DNA of 64,000 nucleotides from Homalodisca vitripennis (taxonomy: Eukaryota; Arthropoda; Insecta; Hemiptera; Cicadellidae), in NCBI RefSeq assembly GCF_021130785.1, contig NC_060215.1, forward strand, positions 116,956,501 through 117,020,500. Reading direction: 5' to 3'. A model generated the notes under the pieces. It was not told the origin of the DNA. It searched no databases and worked only from the letters and a program-made list of their open reading frames with translations. Numbering within the stretch: the first letter of the stretch is position 1; the number at the start of each line of letters is the position of its first letter. Both the position numbers and the translations under genes were made by a program. This document shows, piece after piece, positions 19,860 to 31,200 of the stretch.

Positions 19860-20639
19860 ACTGATATTTTTAATTTTATGTTCTGTATGTCCTTTATTGT
19901 ATTGACAAAAATTCTAAACTCAACGTTTATGAATAAAGAATATTGTCTATTGTCTATTGTCTATTGTCAGATGATTTGAGTGATTGTGCTTTGAGTGACG
20001 AGTAACCATATTTGTGTTACCGCCTAACTATAATACCTATGTACAAAAGTGTGTAAATTTTTTTGATATTTTACAAAGTGTACATTATTTTTTAAGTAGA
20101 AAGCAGTTTCAGACAGTTTTTAATGGTTTCATAGTGGAAAATATTAAAAGCTTTATAAAGAAGCTAAATAGTGTAAATAACACAAAAAAGTGAAAATGTA
20201 ACTTTCTAAAAAAATTAACATGATTTTTTTGGTTTTTGAAATATTAATCAAAACTTTTTATGTGTGTATTCAGTTTTAATTGCTCTTTCAAGTGATAGTA
20301 TGTGTTATAGTGAAATAATTTTTTTAAAGTACTATTTTTCATGTGAAACTGGAAAAATATAAAAACTGTAAGTAAAATGTCTACTTTTTTAAATTTTTAA
20401 GTTAATTACATATAGAAATATAATTTACTTTATAGTTTTTTATAAGGAAGTTTATTTTAATGCAAAACAATGAAAAAATTAGGAAAATATCTCAATATTT
20501 GTAATTTTTACAATTTTTTTAGTAAAACACTGCAAAACGGCTGAAATAGGCCTGGCATCCTTCAGTAGTATTATGTGAAAAATCACTGGCATTTCTCAGA
20601 CCAACTTTTGATTTTTTTGTCTGGCACTAAAAGGGTTAA

Positions 20640-20970
20640 TGAATTGTGTCGAGTTTGAAAATGTTCGGTACATAAATTGGCAAGTAATAAAAAATCAAAC
20701 GTTTAAACCTTTTCGTGGGACACCCGGTACATATGGTTTATAACTTCTGTATTCATTAAGGTGGTTCTTCACATTTTTTGTACGTAGTAAGTAATATGTG
20801 TTCAACAAAATGATAGCATGATTTATGTGTATTAAATTTTTCTACTGTTCATATATTTGTAAACAAAATATGGTGTCATATCTGTACATAACACATAACT
20901 CTTTTAATATTCCCACATGGTTTGATCCACTTATTCAACCTTAATCGACAGTACTGAGCCAAAGACTGAC
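20640..20970. other. Intron sequence with one transposon-end-like motif
   Basis: Between the piggyBac right end and the exon H donor. The motif gggacacccggtaca at 20727-20741 looks like the terminus of another DNA transposon, but no partner is seen. Confidence 0.4.
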
Positions 20971-21259
20971 CAAAAATGGTGCTCGGACTCTGTTGGAAGG
21001 TGATGTCCAACATCCAGCGCGTGTTGCTACCAGAACTCCGGTGTTGTTGTGCACTGACGTGGTCTGGCTTACGCTCCATGTACCGACAAATTTTGCCCTC
21101 CTGCGACGGTCGGGTATCGTCTAGTAAGCAGTCCAACAGCAGGGCAGATACGGTGAGGGAATCATCTGACATCATCCTTGTCTTCACTGACAACACCTGC
21201 AGTGTGAACCGAGCCAGTCCATTGGTGGCAGTATTCGATGAGAACGACACTGTTTCATC
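20971..21259 (-). CDS. Vps13: Vps13 exon H
   Basis: The largest exon seen (289 nt), with acceptor actgtaatgcag and donor TTTTTG|GTCAGT. It starts at phase 0 and ends with one base of a split codon. It encodes DETVSFSSNTATNGLARFTL, SALLLDCLLDDTRPSQEGKI and MLDITFQQSPSTIF. 'L.DC.LDD.RP' followed by 'M.DI.Y.Q' is a hallmark of VPS13A/C (human: 'NCILDDKRP', 'MMDIKY'). It is preceded by exon G and followed by exon I in frame. Confidence 0.95.
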
Positions 21260-22520
21260 CTGCATTACAGTACTTAGTTAGTTGCAGCTAATGATTATCT
21301 GAAGAGGTCAAAGGAAGAGTTTCCATGAATATCTATGATCTAATCAGTGACATGTTACAGAGAGCGCAAACCATTTACTGTATGGAGGTAATTAATTAAT
21401 TAAATTTTGTTATCCAATCAACAAGTTAATATTGTAATTTTTTATTTTTTTCTATTTTACGTAAAACATGTATAGAAGTGCAAATATTAAACAAGTAAAA
21501 ATGTCCTGAAAAATTACAATTTGATTTTTATACAGGAGTATATTCATTCTTCCTGTAATACACTAAGTGAGCATATTAAAAAAAATACAAAAGAGATATA
21601 TAATTTTCAGGTGTAGAATATTACTGTAAAAATTAAAAATGTCAGCGCCAATCCAAAGTACAGAAGAGAATGGTTAAAGTTTTTGTTGAACACTGAGTAA
21701 ACATGCCTGTTCGCATGTGCACTATATGACTACATGCATGTTGTATACTATCAGAATTTGTATTAGTACAAATACATGTGAATTTGTGCTGCATAGCAGC
21801 AGTAACAGGTACAACTTCATATAAGTTAAAAATAATCTTAATCTAAAACTAAAAAATTATTATCTAAGTTACTGCAATAAATTATTGCCAATATCTAAAC
21901 CAAGACAAATAGAATAAAATAAAATCAATATTACTTCAAACATGTGTCATTCAAAACTATCTGTACTATAATAGTTAGTTCAATAATAGTGGTTTAATAT
22001 TTTTCTCGAAATGAATACTATTTTTGTATTTTTTGGTAATTTATTATAATGTAGTCTATGATGAGGAGATTGAAATTTCTCTTTCTTTATAGCACTATAA
22101 TTTTGTTAAAATTAACGAATGTTATGCACATATGTTATATTATTGAAATATATTACTGTTTCATAAATAAATAAAGATGGTAGGGTTAATAAATTTAATT
22201 TTGGAAAAGGGGTTTGCAAGATGCTTGGAAAGAAGATTTTGTTATTATTACTATCTATATCTTTTGTAATTTAAAAACCTGATTTCATATTACAGTATTT
22301 CCTCACATAATTAGTCTTTACTGCAGTATTGACTGAATATATTTAAAACAACTTTAATCATTCAGTATACACACAAATATACATGAGTCGTATCAGGATT
22401 TTAAATGTAGGACTAGATAAAAAACAAGAATACACAAATATCACAGAAAATATATTAAGTTTAAAATAAAATCATTATAATTAAAACGGTTTTTGACGCA
22501 AAACAATTAATTGTGGCTAC
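21260..22520. other. Intron sequence, nothing recognised
   Basis: Very AT-rich; no coding similarity that I can support. Confidence 0.55.
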
Positions 22521-22529
22521 CTTACTTCT

Positions 22530-23330
22530 AGAATTATTAAATTACAATTTATCAAAAGAATATATAACCTTGTGGATGAGAAACTTTTTAAATTTAATTT
22601 CCATAGGAAGATTTTTATACAATTTTTGATCCAACAAACTTAGGTTTCTTTGAGATTATAATTTAGACCATTTACAGCAGGAGTACTGTAAAGTGAGATT
22701 ACAAAATATATTAGTCTTTTTTTTTTGTACATTTTGAGGAAAAAATTAATTAAAACAATACTTGGAATTCTCTTAAGAAAAAAATTATACAAGTCTTTAG
22801 CATTTAGAGTATGAAACAAATAAATTAAAGGAACCTCAAAGATGACTGCATAATTGGTGTATTGATTCTTTAGTAAAGTTTCTCCTTCTACAAATACTGT
22901 TTTCTATGTTTTATTATAATATAAAACATAATAAAACATATGGGGAGGTGGTACTAAAAGTAAAGCATTATGATCAGAAAGACTAGGACCCATGTTTATA
23001 CATACATTTTCTTCATATAACTTATTTGTAACCGTTAAAATACATGTTTTACACTTTTCTGAAACTCTTGTTGATTATTTAACATTTTTATTTAAACCAT
23101 ATAATTAAAGTAAGTAACTGAACTCAGCTGATATCTTAGTCTGAGGTAAATAAATCAATATTAAAATCTGGAGCTATTAAAATATTTTTCTTATAATTAT
23201 CATTTTGAATTATTTGCCATAATTTTCCAAATTGCATTAAGAATTTTTTTTGATGCCAGATATCCCAGAACTGTATACAGAGAAATAACAATCAAACCAA
23301 ATAATAGCATGTAAATGTAAGAACACTCAA
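22530..23330 (-). pseudogene. Decayed LINE: endonuclease plus RT tail
   Basis: On the minus strand, in several frames: ILIAPDFNIDLFTSD at about 23190 (endonuclease 'GDFNIDL'), VCINMGPSLSDHNALLLVPP at about 22970 (endonuclease SDH motif), a linker at 22900-22700, and KLYKNLPMEIKFKK at about 22600 (the 'KLYNKLP.EIK' RT tail). Most of the RT is missing. Confidence 0.6.
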
Positions 23331-23457
23331 AATAATAGTCAATCAATATTTATAAATTTGAAATGCTCTTTTGATAAAATCTAATTTTTCACCTATTAGT
23401 AAACAAGAACCAACCACCAATTCCTTCTGTTCATATGTATCTATACATCAGATATTT

Positions 23458-23840
23458 TAAAACCCAAAGAAGAGACAAACCATCTGACTAGACTTGAAGT
23501 TCAAGGGAAGGAAAAAACAAACCCATTAGATATAGCAGACCATTTAAATCAATATTTCACCATTGTTGCAGAAGAAACAACAAAAAGCAATGGAAATGTT
23601 AAAAAGACAACTAACTTTACCAGTTCTCAACACAGTTCCGCCAAATCTTGTACTTAACACCAACTAGTATACAAGAAATGTCTAAAATCATTAAATCACT
23701 GCAACTTAAAACTTCAGCGGGGTATGACGATATATCTTCTATACTATTAAAGTTTGGTGAGGATGAACTGATAGATCCCCTTATAGACATTACAAATATG
23801 TCTTTCAGTTCAGGAACCTTTACCTCAGCAGTAATCGAGC
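23458..23840 (+). pseudogene. LINE RT fragment (region just before the palm)
   Basis: The plus strand reads NPLDIADHLNQYFTIVAEET, then SIQEMSKIIKSLQLKTSAGY and ILLKFGEDELIDPLIDITNM...FSSGTF. This matches the linker and RT start of the intact 17-kb LINE (EIANHLNEFFATTAERT; INGLKQKSSAGEDDFSSKLV). It lies only about 120 bp 3' of the exon G donor and is antisense to Vps13. Confidence 0.82.
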
Positions 23841-23956
23841 TATTGTAAACTGAGCTACAGTCAAAACAGTTCTGTATTGAATTTAAAAACCATGGTTTTA
23901 AATAAATATCAACTGGTACATATACAGATAAAACAACTTTTATTTTAGCACTGTAC

Positions 23957-24066
23957 CTGTACGTCAGCATATTTAAATAAATCAACGATCAAACTATCCA
24001 TGGTGAAATTCAACTGGATGACGACCTTGACAGGCCCAGTCTCATCATGTTTCACAACTTTATGAT
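23957..24066 (-). CDS. Vps13: Vps13 exon G
   Basis: A 110-nt exon with acceptor tgccttttttag and donor CAG|GTACAG. Its first two bases complete a codon with exon F, and it ends at phase 0. It encodes HKVVKHDETGPVKVVIQLNF, then TMDSLIVDLFKYADVQ. It matches the VPS13 strand pair before the 'DD.RP' block ('TLNISFKTDDLTMVLY'). Confidence 0.9.
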
Positions 24067-25675
24067 CTAAAAAAGGCAAAAAAAATGTTACAAAATATTA
24101 TAATACAACGAGAAAATAAGACACTTAATGATAAGTTTGTACAGAACCTCTAATAAAAGCTAATATATTGGTTAATTTATTGGAAGCACTGATTGATTGT
24201 TTTCAAATCTTAAGTGATGATGTCACAATAAGAAAAGTAAAACACATAAAATTACATAAAAGGCTACTCAAGTCAGCTTGAAGTTGTTCTCACAAACTAG
24301 ATAAAGATACAAAATTCCATGACTCTTAACTTTTTTTCCAAATATTGTATGCTACAGTTAGTAAATGGTTTTGTGTCCAAATAAGAGAAAGTGCAATTTT
24401 TACATTGGTAGTAACATAGTTAACTTAATTTGACTCACATTTTAATTTCTTATTTCAAGAATCTTTTATTTACAATACATTGCAATGACCAAGTCAAATA
24501 GGCCAAATTGATGTGAAGAAAGGTGGAAGACTGATGTATTAGGAATTGAGAAAAACCTGGCAATTTTACTGTTATATATAGTGGATAGCTTTTGATCAAT
24601 TAAATTTGGCATTTATTGATAAATTCACCAAGTGAAAGCACATTGAAGAACTCTATAGGGTCTTTGTTATAGGAAACAATGTGAATTGAAGGTTCAGTAG
24701 CAATATGAAACTATGGAGATTAGAGACAAAATATGCAAAGTTATTTTATCTCTAACACATCCTAGAGGTGAACAGATAATTCTCTAAAGCTTCTGTTCTT
24801 GAATTTTTTAAATGAAATAAATACTATATGATAATACTTTCTGATGGGCTTGTAGTAATTTAATTTAGTGATCAAACCAAAGACACTTGCTTCATTTTAA
24901 TTCCTATGGAGGGTCAAACAGTGAGAGTGGGAGGGCTTGCCAAATTGAGTGTCAAAGATGACTGCAACTCCCGATGTCATGTGTCACTTCCTATACCATC
25001 TGACATGTAGTGAGCAAAAACAATGCTCGAGTCATGTCGGAATATGCTGATCACATTATTCATGTTATCATTATGAATTTTTGTTTTCTTATTTTGTTTC
25101 TCTTCTTTGACATACTTATCCTGGAAAATATGTTGATAGGTGATTCTTTAGCTTCTTTTTTCCAATGGTTTTAATACCACTTACAATTTAGCTACTTATC
25201 CTGCCAGCTATGATTTGTTTACCTGTTCAGTCAAGATCAATGCCAGATTGAGTGAAACAGTGATCTGACATTGATGTCATATCTAAAAATTATAAATTTG
25301 TCGTTATCGTAACAATCTCAAACATAAATAGATTGAGTTGTATAATTCCTCATTTTTGTGAAACAAAGGAAGGTCATGACGAAACGGGATGGATTTTTAC
25401 ATGGTTTCAAAAACGTACAGCAGATTTAAGATTGCTTTAGACATTAGCAGCTTCATTGCTGTAAACATCATTAGATCCTGACATAAGAATTACAATATCC
25501 TCTGGTGAAAAATTTATAAATCTGGCTTACTTCAAAATTTCAGAAAACTTCTGTCCAGGATTAATAGACAATATACTTTAAAGACATATTTTTTGAGAAC
25601 AGTACATTGATTCAATACTTAAAAGTCAATACATAGGTTTATGAGTCATGAGATTCATAAAATTAAACATGTTTA
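24067..25675. other. Intron sequence, nothing recognised
   Basis: 1.6 kb of AT-rich sequence without a supported feature on either strand. Confidence 0.55.
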
Positions 25676-25830
25676 GTTGTCAAGAAATTCTTTTTCTGTG
25701 TAGTAAGGATTGTCTTGTAGCCATAGATTTAGCTTTCTCTTGAGTGTCTTGATTGGTTCTTGTTTCAGATGGTCTGGTAGGCGGTTGAAATATGCTGCTC
25801 CCTTGTATATCACAAATATAAACTCTATGA
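25676..25830 (-). pseudogene. LINE RT C-terminal fragment
   Basis: Minus-strand YKGAAYFNRLPDHLKQEPIK, then LKRKLNLWLQDNPYYTEKEF and a stop. This is the tail of the same LINE family as 16536-19968 and 1700-3010 (YKGAIYFNILPDSLK, YKGAVYFNKLPDHLK). Confidence 0.85.
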
Positions 25831-26378
25831 CTGAAATTTCATGGTCTAACTTTTCTTGAATTATTTTAAAAATATTTCTTCCATAGTTGTTACTTAAGAT
25901 GGAAATTGTGGATAATATTTTAGTTTGAAATTTGTCAGTATTTTTCTCTATTTGAACAGCACAGTCAATGATTTATACAGAGTCAAGTATTAGAGGTATA
26001 CAAAGTTTTGCTTTCAGCTACTTTTAATACATATCGAACCCTACAGTACAGCTCTTTTATAATTATATACTCTTATATACAGTCCAGATAGTCAAAATTT
26101 GGTATATAAGTGTCAAAGTTAACTTCTTGAGCGAGTACCTGCTGCAAAATATTATACTACAAATACAGCAATGTTGCACAGTTATAGACACTGTTCTGGC
26201 ATGGTCCCCTACAATTTTTTTAATTTCAACATTGTGTTTGATATTTTCAGCAATCAATGAACTCATTAATATATTATTGAAGCACGGAAATATGTTTCTA
26301 AAAATAATGTTATTAGTCACTAATATTTAGGAAGTAAAGAAACATTATCAAACTAAAGTGTAATGCTCAATCAATATA

Positions 26379-27400
26379 CAGGGTGATTGAAAAGTAAGTT
26401 GTACTCCCTCTTAACTTTTTTTAAAATTGTAGATATTTAAAATCTGTTTGCAAGAATCTTACTTGCTACAAAGGGTTACACTATTGATGATAATTTTCAA
26501 ATTTTTGACCCTCAGGGGAAAAAGGGGTAGGGAGTAACTCAAAATTTTCAAATAGCACTTATAATCTTGTAACATGTCATTTTAAAGGTCTTCTTGGTAA
26601 GTCAACAAAAAATACACTTAAGGAATTAAAATTGGACCACTCTAAAGAAATAGCAGCTCCAAACATAACTGAGCATTATTGTGATTCATAGCGTAGAAAC
26701 TAATACCTAATTTAACAAATAAAGAAAAATCAATTAAAATTAATTATCCAATAAGTTTCCCAAATTTCTAACAGTTCGCTTGAAAGATCTGACTTATTCA
26801 GTTACCAAATACTGAGTTCCTACTGAGTTTAGTTGTAGTTTTTTATTCAGAGTATGACGTAGGTACGTTATTATTAGGATAACGTACCTACGTCCCATTG
26901 AGTTTGATTGAGTTTAATGTTTGAATGTGTAATTCAGTAATCCCTGTTCTTTATAGAACATTCATTATTGAATCGAGATAGATATATAAACAACTAAGCA
27001 TATGTTGGTAGAATCGAGATAGATATTATAAACAGATGAGCATTGTTGTACAGCTGAGCGTATGTTTGCGTTTTGTTCAATCGCAATCTTTTATAATGTC
27101 ATGTTGTGTTTCGAAAGTTTTATTGAATAAATGTAGTTACCAATTGATATTTTGGTTTATTGAAATCTTGGTTTACGAACAACGATAAGTAGTGTGTTCA
27201 CTTTTAGTAATGGAGTTTCTCGGGTAATTAAAACAAGGTTTATTCAATAGAAGAAAGTGTAGAACTCGACCTACTGTATGCACAAGTAGGAACTTACAAC
27301 GGTGCTAAAAAGCTTTTAATGAAAGACATCCTGGCCATACTATTAGCTGGACAGCAGTCACTACATTAATTCAGAAGTTTCAGCGAATATACATAGGTGT
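26379..27400 (+). mobile_element. Tc1/mariner-like element fragment with a DUF4817-type N-terminus
   Basis: 26379 starts CAGGGTGATTGAAAAGTAAG after a TA, the usual shape of this group's terminal repeat. At about 27230-27400, across two frames, the plus strand reads YSIEESVELDLLYAQVGTYN then FNERHPGHTISWTAVTTLIQ and KFQR, the 'ERFPGH..S..T...L..KF' helix-turn-helix seen at the start of insect DUF4817 transposases. The catalytic part is not visible. A 16-bp perfect hairpin lies inside (26856-26894). Confidence 0.5.
26856..26894. repeat. Perfect 16-bp hairpin
   Basis: GACGTAGGTACGTTAT (26856-26871) and its exact complement ATAACGTACCTACGTC (26879-26894), with a 7-nt loop. Confidence 0.95.
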
Positions 27401-28291
27401 GGTTGGGTCTTTCATTAAGTATTAACATTTGATAGTATGGAGAGTAAAATATGTTTTAAAAAGTATTTTATTAGTTATTAGTTACTTCTTTTATAAATAA
27501 AGAAAAGTTACTGCACTAAATCGTAATGTACTTTTAATATTTTTGGTTGTTTTTAGTAATTACAATACAAATTATTAGTTGTCTGTCTTGTTGGTCATGT
27601 ATTCTATAACTTAGTGATGGTGGTTTTGCAAATACCGGTCCAAATGACCACTGCAATGCACACCCAGTCTAATTCAGATCTGTTTCAGCACCGCAAGACC
27701 AGATATCCATCAGTTGGGTTGTGCTACCCGGATAACTAAAATCCATTTCATAGCGGTGAGTTGCTTCTTCAGTACTTAAACTAATCTCCTCTTAAAAATT
27801 ATTATTGCTGATGCTTTTTTATATAAAAGTTTATTTTTTGTTATGCTGTGATGAGTATTACTATAAGTAAAAATACTTTATTTTGGTTGTGTTGACAATG
27901 ATAAAACAATTGCAAAGTTCTGACACAATTATGGACTAGCACACACCTTTTTCCCTGATATTTTATTTCAGAAACTAGATCTATATCTATTTTGATGCTG
28001 AAAAAGACTGGAAAGTGAGTATAAATATTCCAGCAGCCAGCTAACTGTATTACTATTAGTTCATGATATACATAAAATCAGTCTTAATCAACTTATTAGG
28101 ACTGAGTCACAGTAAATGTTAGGATACGTTTTAAACAATTGCCATTACATCTTGAAATCGTTATAATATAATGATTAAACAATGATGTATTAAAAAATCT
28201 GGAATTGAAAACTGTTTCAGTTGATCTTATCTAATTTGCTCTTCAATCCCTAACTAACATATGTAAATATAACGTATACTACTAGATTTAC
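27400..28291. other. Intron sequence, nothing recognised
   Basis: No supported feature upstream of exon F's donor. Confidence 0.5.
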
Positions 28292-28487
28292 CTTCCTTAG
28301 CCTTCAACATTTTTGCTCTTGTTCGAGGTGATCTTTTGCTCTCATTGAGATTGATGTTCGTAGCAGTTGATATGGCAAAGGCAGGTTCAGGAGTGGAGGG
28401 AACTATTTCGACTGTATAAGGAACCTCACTCAAATTCTGAGTGATAATTGATAAAATCATGGTGTAGTCATATTGTGTCAGTTTTAC
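28292..28487 (-). CDS. Vps13: Vps13 exon F
   Basis: A 196-nt exon with acceptor tgttttttttag and donor GAAG|GTAAAT. It starts at phase 0 and ends with one base of a split codon. It encodes VKLTQYDYTMILSIITQNLS, then a low-complexity stretch (SEVPYTVEIVPSTPEPAFA) and a basic SKRSPRTRAKMLKAKE. The first part matches the VPS13 'I.LSQ.D...I...L..N' helix. The rest is a variable loop, as in other VPS13 proteins. Confidence 0.9.
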
Positions 28488-28899
28488 CTAAAAAAACATA
28501 CAAAGTCTAAAATTCAAAAAGAATGACAGTAAATTTTATTTTTAAATGAATAATCATCTACCCTGGTCAAGAAAACTACTAACCAACTAACTATCAAGTA
28601 AACTACTATTTTTTATGCTTACAATCACACTACTTTTTTAAGTAATTCAGTTATGATTAATTTTAAAATACTCAATTAAAACATGTTTATTACAAAGAAG
28701 TAATTATACATTGCTGCACTATCCAAAAATAAAAATTGAGTAAATTTTATATTATTCTAGATAATTCTTTCATTGCAAACTTTGAAGACTGACGTATATA
28801 TCCAAATAAGTAATATAACGTGACATGTAAATAAAATTGTCTAACTATAATTAATGCAAATTGATATCAACTTCAACAAAAGGAACAATATTTACTCAC

Positions 28900-29050
28900 A
28901 TGAATAGAATTTAATCGCCCACTGACATCTAAGTCTGGAAAATCTGTGCGCCAGCAGCTAGTCAAGTTCCGTCTCACATCTAACTGAAAACTCACTGGTT
29001 CCAAAAGTGGATATTCTGCTATGACATCCATGTTTTTTGCAAACCTCGCC
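28900..29050 (-). CDS. Vps13: Vps13 exon E
   Basis: A 151-nt exon with acceptor tttgtacttag and donor CAT|GTGAGT. Its first base completes an Arg codon with exon D. It encodes ARFAKNMDVIAEYPLLEPVS, then FQLDVRRNLTSCW and FPDLDVSGRLNSIH. The 'L.P..F.L.V.RNL...W....P...V.G.L..I' pattern is characteristic of VPS13. Only 412 bp separate it from exon F, the shortest intron here and free of mobile elements. Confidence 0.94.
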
Positions 29051-29630
29051 CTAAGTACAAAAAGATTTTATAGCTTTGGCCTAAGGAATTAAAAAATCAA
29101 ATTAAAGGATTAGTTACATGAATCGACTTTCAACTCTGGAAAAATTATTGCAAGGCAACACAAGTTAATGAGTAAAAATCATTGGTAAATTTATGCATTG
29201 AAATTTTTAAAAGTAAGTAAGTTATACTCAATTGAACATTTTTTTTTGCTATGGCTTTCATTCACTCTACGCTACACAAATCCTCATGTAAGCCAATACT
29301 ATCGGACCATTAAAAATCTCGAAATACTGTTCAAACAACCTTGAGACCCAAACTGCAATACTTAAGAAAAATGAGAATAAGTCACACAAACCACTAGTAA
29401 TTTTCATGGTGCATAAAAATTCGCCAAAGTTGTTTTTCAAATCTATATTTTAAATTAGATTTGTGATGCCAGTACAACCAATTATTGGAACACATGCTCC
29501 AAGATTGGGACTAAAGAATGATCTTTCATACTAAGTATACTCCGGAACTCTTGAACCTATATTTCTCCTGATAAACTCTTACATTGCAGAACTATGAATA
29601 TGGAGTAAACACAACAAGCAATGCAGCACA
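29051..29630. other. Intron sequence, nothing recognised
   Basis: First part of the 16.7-kb intron between exons D and E; no feature supported. Confidence 0.5.
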
Positions 29631-29639
29631 ACAGATTCA

Positions 29640-30440
29640 ATTGCTATATAATTGAAGCCTGTTTGCCAATTTCAGAAAACTGGTATACTGAAGATTAATT
29701 CTTTGAACGAAGGATGTGTAAAGAATCAGACAAGAATATTTGATGTTGAAAAAGTGGGTGATTAATACTATAAAACCCAAGTTTCGCCTAATACACTTTT
29801 CTAAACAACACGGCTTGTGTTCAAAGAATATCAACTTCCAATTTATGAGATCAATAAAATATCCCGAGAAGATGCTTTCACTTAATCCTACTGCCTCCAT
29901 CTCAAACCAAACAGAACAAAGGATTTGTTTTACAAGTAAATCCTTAATTTTGAGACGTTCACAAATATGTAATTGGTTTTAGCACATCCTACAGCAGAAT
30001 CAATAGTTGATTGTAGAGATCAATAATCTGCAACTCCTACAAGTGATGGATAAATCTTAATAACATTCGCATGGAACTGGATGTCACATTTCAGGATTGA
30101 TGTTATGTCATCAATAAACAATAACAAAAAAGGAGAACCAAAATTGGACCTTTGAGCCATTTTTGAAGTAGGCAACAAATCTCAAAATATGCTTCATCAA
30201 ATCATACTCTGAATGTCCTTTCTAAAGGGTAGAACTTTATCTAGGTTATAATTTAGGTGAAAATCCAAAAGCCGTAATTATTTTCAAAAATATGTGATGT
30301 TGGAGTTTATCAGACTCCTTCCAGAAGTCAAGATAGATAGTATCAACCTAACTTCTTCACTCAACTGCAGAACCACCTGCTGATAAAAATGGTGAAAAAT
30401 TTGTTACAGTTGAAAAATCTCTGATGAAGCTGTCCTGATA
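29640..30440 (-). pseudogene. Decayed LINE reverse transcriptase (another family)
   Basis: Minus-strand pieces in order: SFIRDFSTVTNFSPFL, VDTIYLDFWKESDKLQHHIF ('VD.IYLDFSKAFDKV.H'), ITAFGFSP, FGSPFLLLFIDDITSILKCD ('GSPLLFL.FINDI'), KCIRRNLGFIVLITHFFNIK and LILYTSFVQRINLQYTS ('LYTSLVRP.LEYAS'). The YADD position is degenerate and several frames are mixed. The wording resembles Jockey-type RTs more than the CR1-like ones nearby. Confidence 0.65.
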
Positions 30441-30871
30441 TGGAAAGATCAGATGAAAAAGGTCTTTTATAAAGAAAACTACATTCAACCTCACGACAGC
30501 TAGAGTGGGCCATGGTGGTCGTCACCTGGTTTGCACACGTGCATTAATCATTCTTGCCCTCCAAACGGCACAGTACGGTCATTTTATGAAATCAACATCT
30601 TGTATAAAAAATCATATGTATTTGTTTTTTTCTAAATCAGTGTATTGATGATTTATGCATTGTTTACATTTTACTACAATCAAAATAAGACACATAAGAA
30701 AGTGAGTATGACAGTTAGGTTTTGAATATACAGGACAGAATTGGTGAAGGGAAATTATGGGGAGGATATTAATTATCTCCCTTGCACTACCTCCCCTACA
30801 CACTGAGCACTGTGGCTCACACTATACAACAGAAATTGGTCTAAAATTTGAGAGAGTTTGAATGCCTTTTT

Positions 30872-31200
30872 TCAAGATTTAAGATTCAAGATTCTTTATT
30901 TGTCTTTAAACATATATAAATGCAATTGACATCGTCAGAATATTCATATAACTAGCCAATACCAAATTCCTTAATTTCTTGTATACAAAATTGTTCAATA
31001 AGCCTATAATAAAATAAATAAATAATTAAAAACTAATGTACAACTACAATAAATAAGTTCATAACATAACAACAATAAATAGAATATATAAGAAGTAATA
31101 ACAGAGAATAAAATAAATAACAACTTAACAAATTTGTAACGGTGGCGTCAAAATTGAAACAGGACAAATGCTCATCAAAAGGCTTTGTCCAATGAGAAAT
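30872..31200 (-). mobile_element. 3' end of a LINE (RT stop, 3' UTR and AAGATTC-type tail)
   Basis: The minus strand shows WTKPFDEHLSCFNFDATVTN (31195-31130), a decayed version of the 'KAFYSIDEYLSCDTSEIKF' ending found at 33490-33580. A 3' UTR and a TCAAGAT/AAGATTC short-repeat tail at 30872-30895 follow. It abuts the tail of the next element, so the two insertions are adjacent or nested. Confidence 0.65.

Larger units (their letters stand above)
16536..19968 (+). mobile_element. Nearly intact LINE (EN-RT) with TATTGTC tail and TCAGAT duplication
   Basis: The target duplication TCAGAT is at 16530-16535 and 19967-19972. The element starts ACTCACCCCGCC, contains a short ORF1 and a 945-codon ORF2, and ends in four TATTGTC heptamers (19941-19968). 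Length is about 3.43 kb. The intact ORF2 and recognisable duplication argue for a recent insertion into the piggyBac-like element. The family is also represented at 1700-3010 and probably 23458-23840. Confidence 0.9.
16113..20635 (+). mobile_element. piggyBac-like non-autonomous element, interrupted by a LINE
   Basis: The left end CCCTTTTAGTGCC follows TTAA (16109-16112). The right end, GGCACTAAAAGGG, is its exact reverse complement and is followed by TTAA (20636-20639). TTAA plus CCC/GGG ends define piggyBac. Without the 3.4-kb LINE (16536-19968) it would be about 1.09 kb. It carries only a short reading frame starting at 16476 (MKRSRSPLSENTVLAVLESD), continuing after the LINE as an acidic DDLSDCALSDE and a stop. 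That looks like a piggyBac transposase N-terminus with the catalytic part lost. Two large palindromes lie just inside the left end. Confidence 0.88.

Noticed and set aside
20727..20741. Transposon end gggacacccggtaca
   Set aside because: No partner end, duplication or transposase nearby; too short to call.
26063..26330. Overlapping 85- and 67-codon frames on both strands
   Set aside because: Mutually antisense, no motif, not consistent with splice signals.
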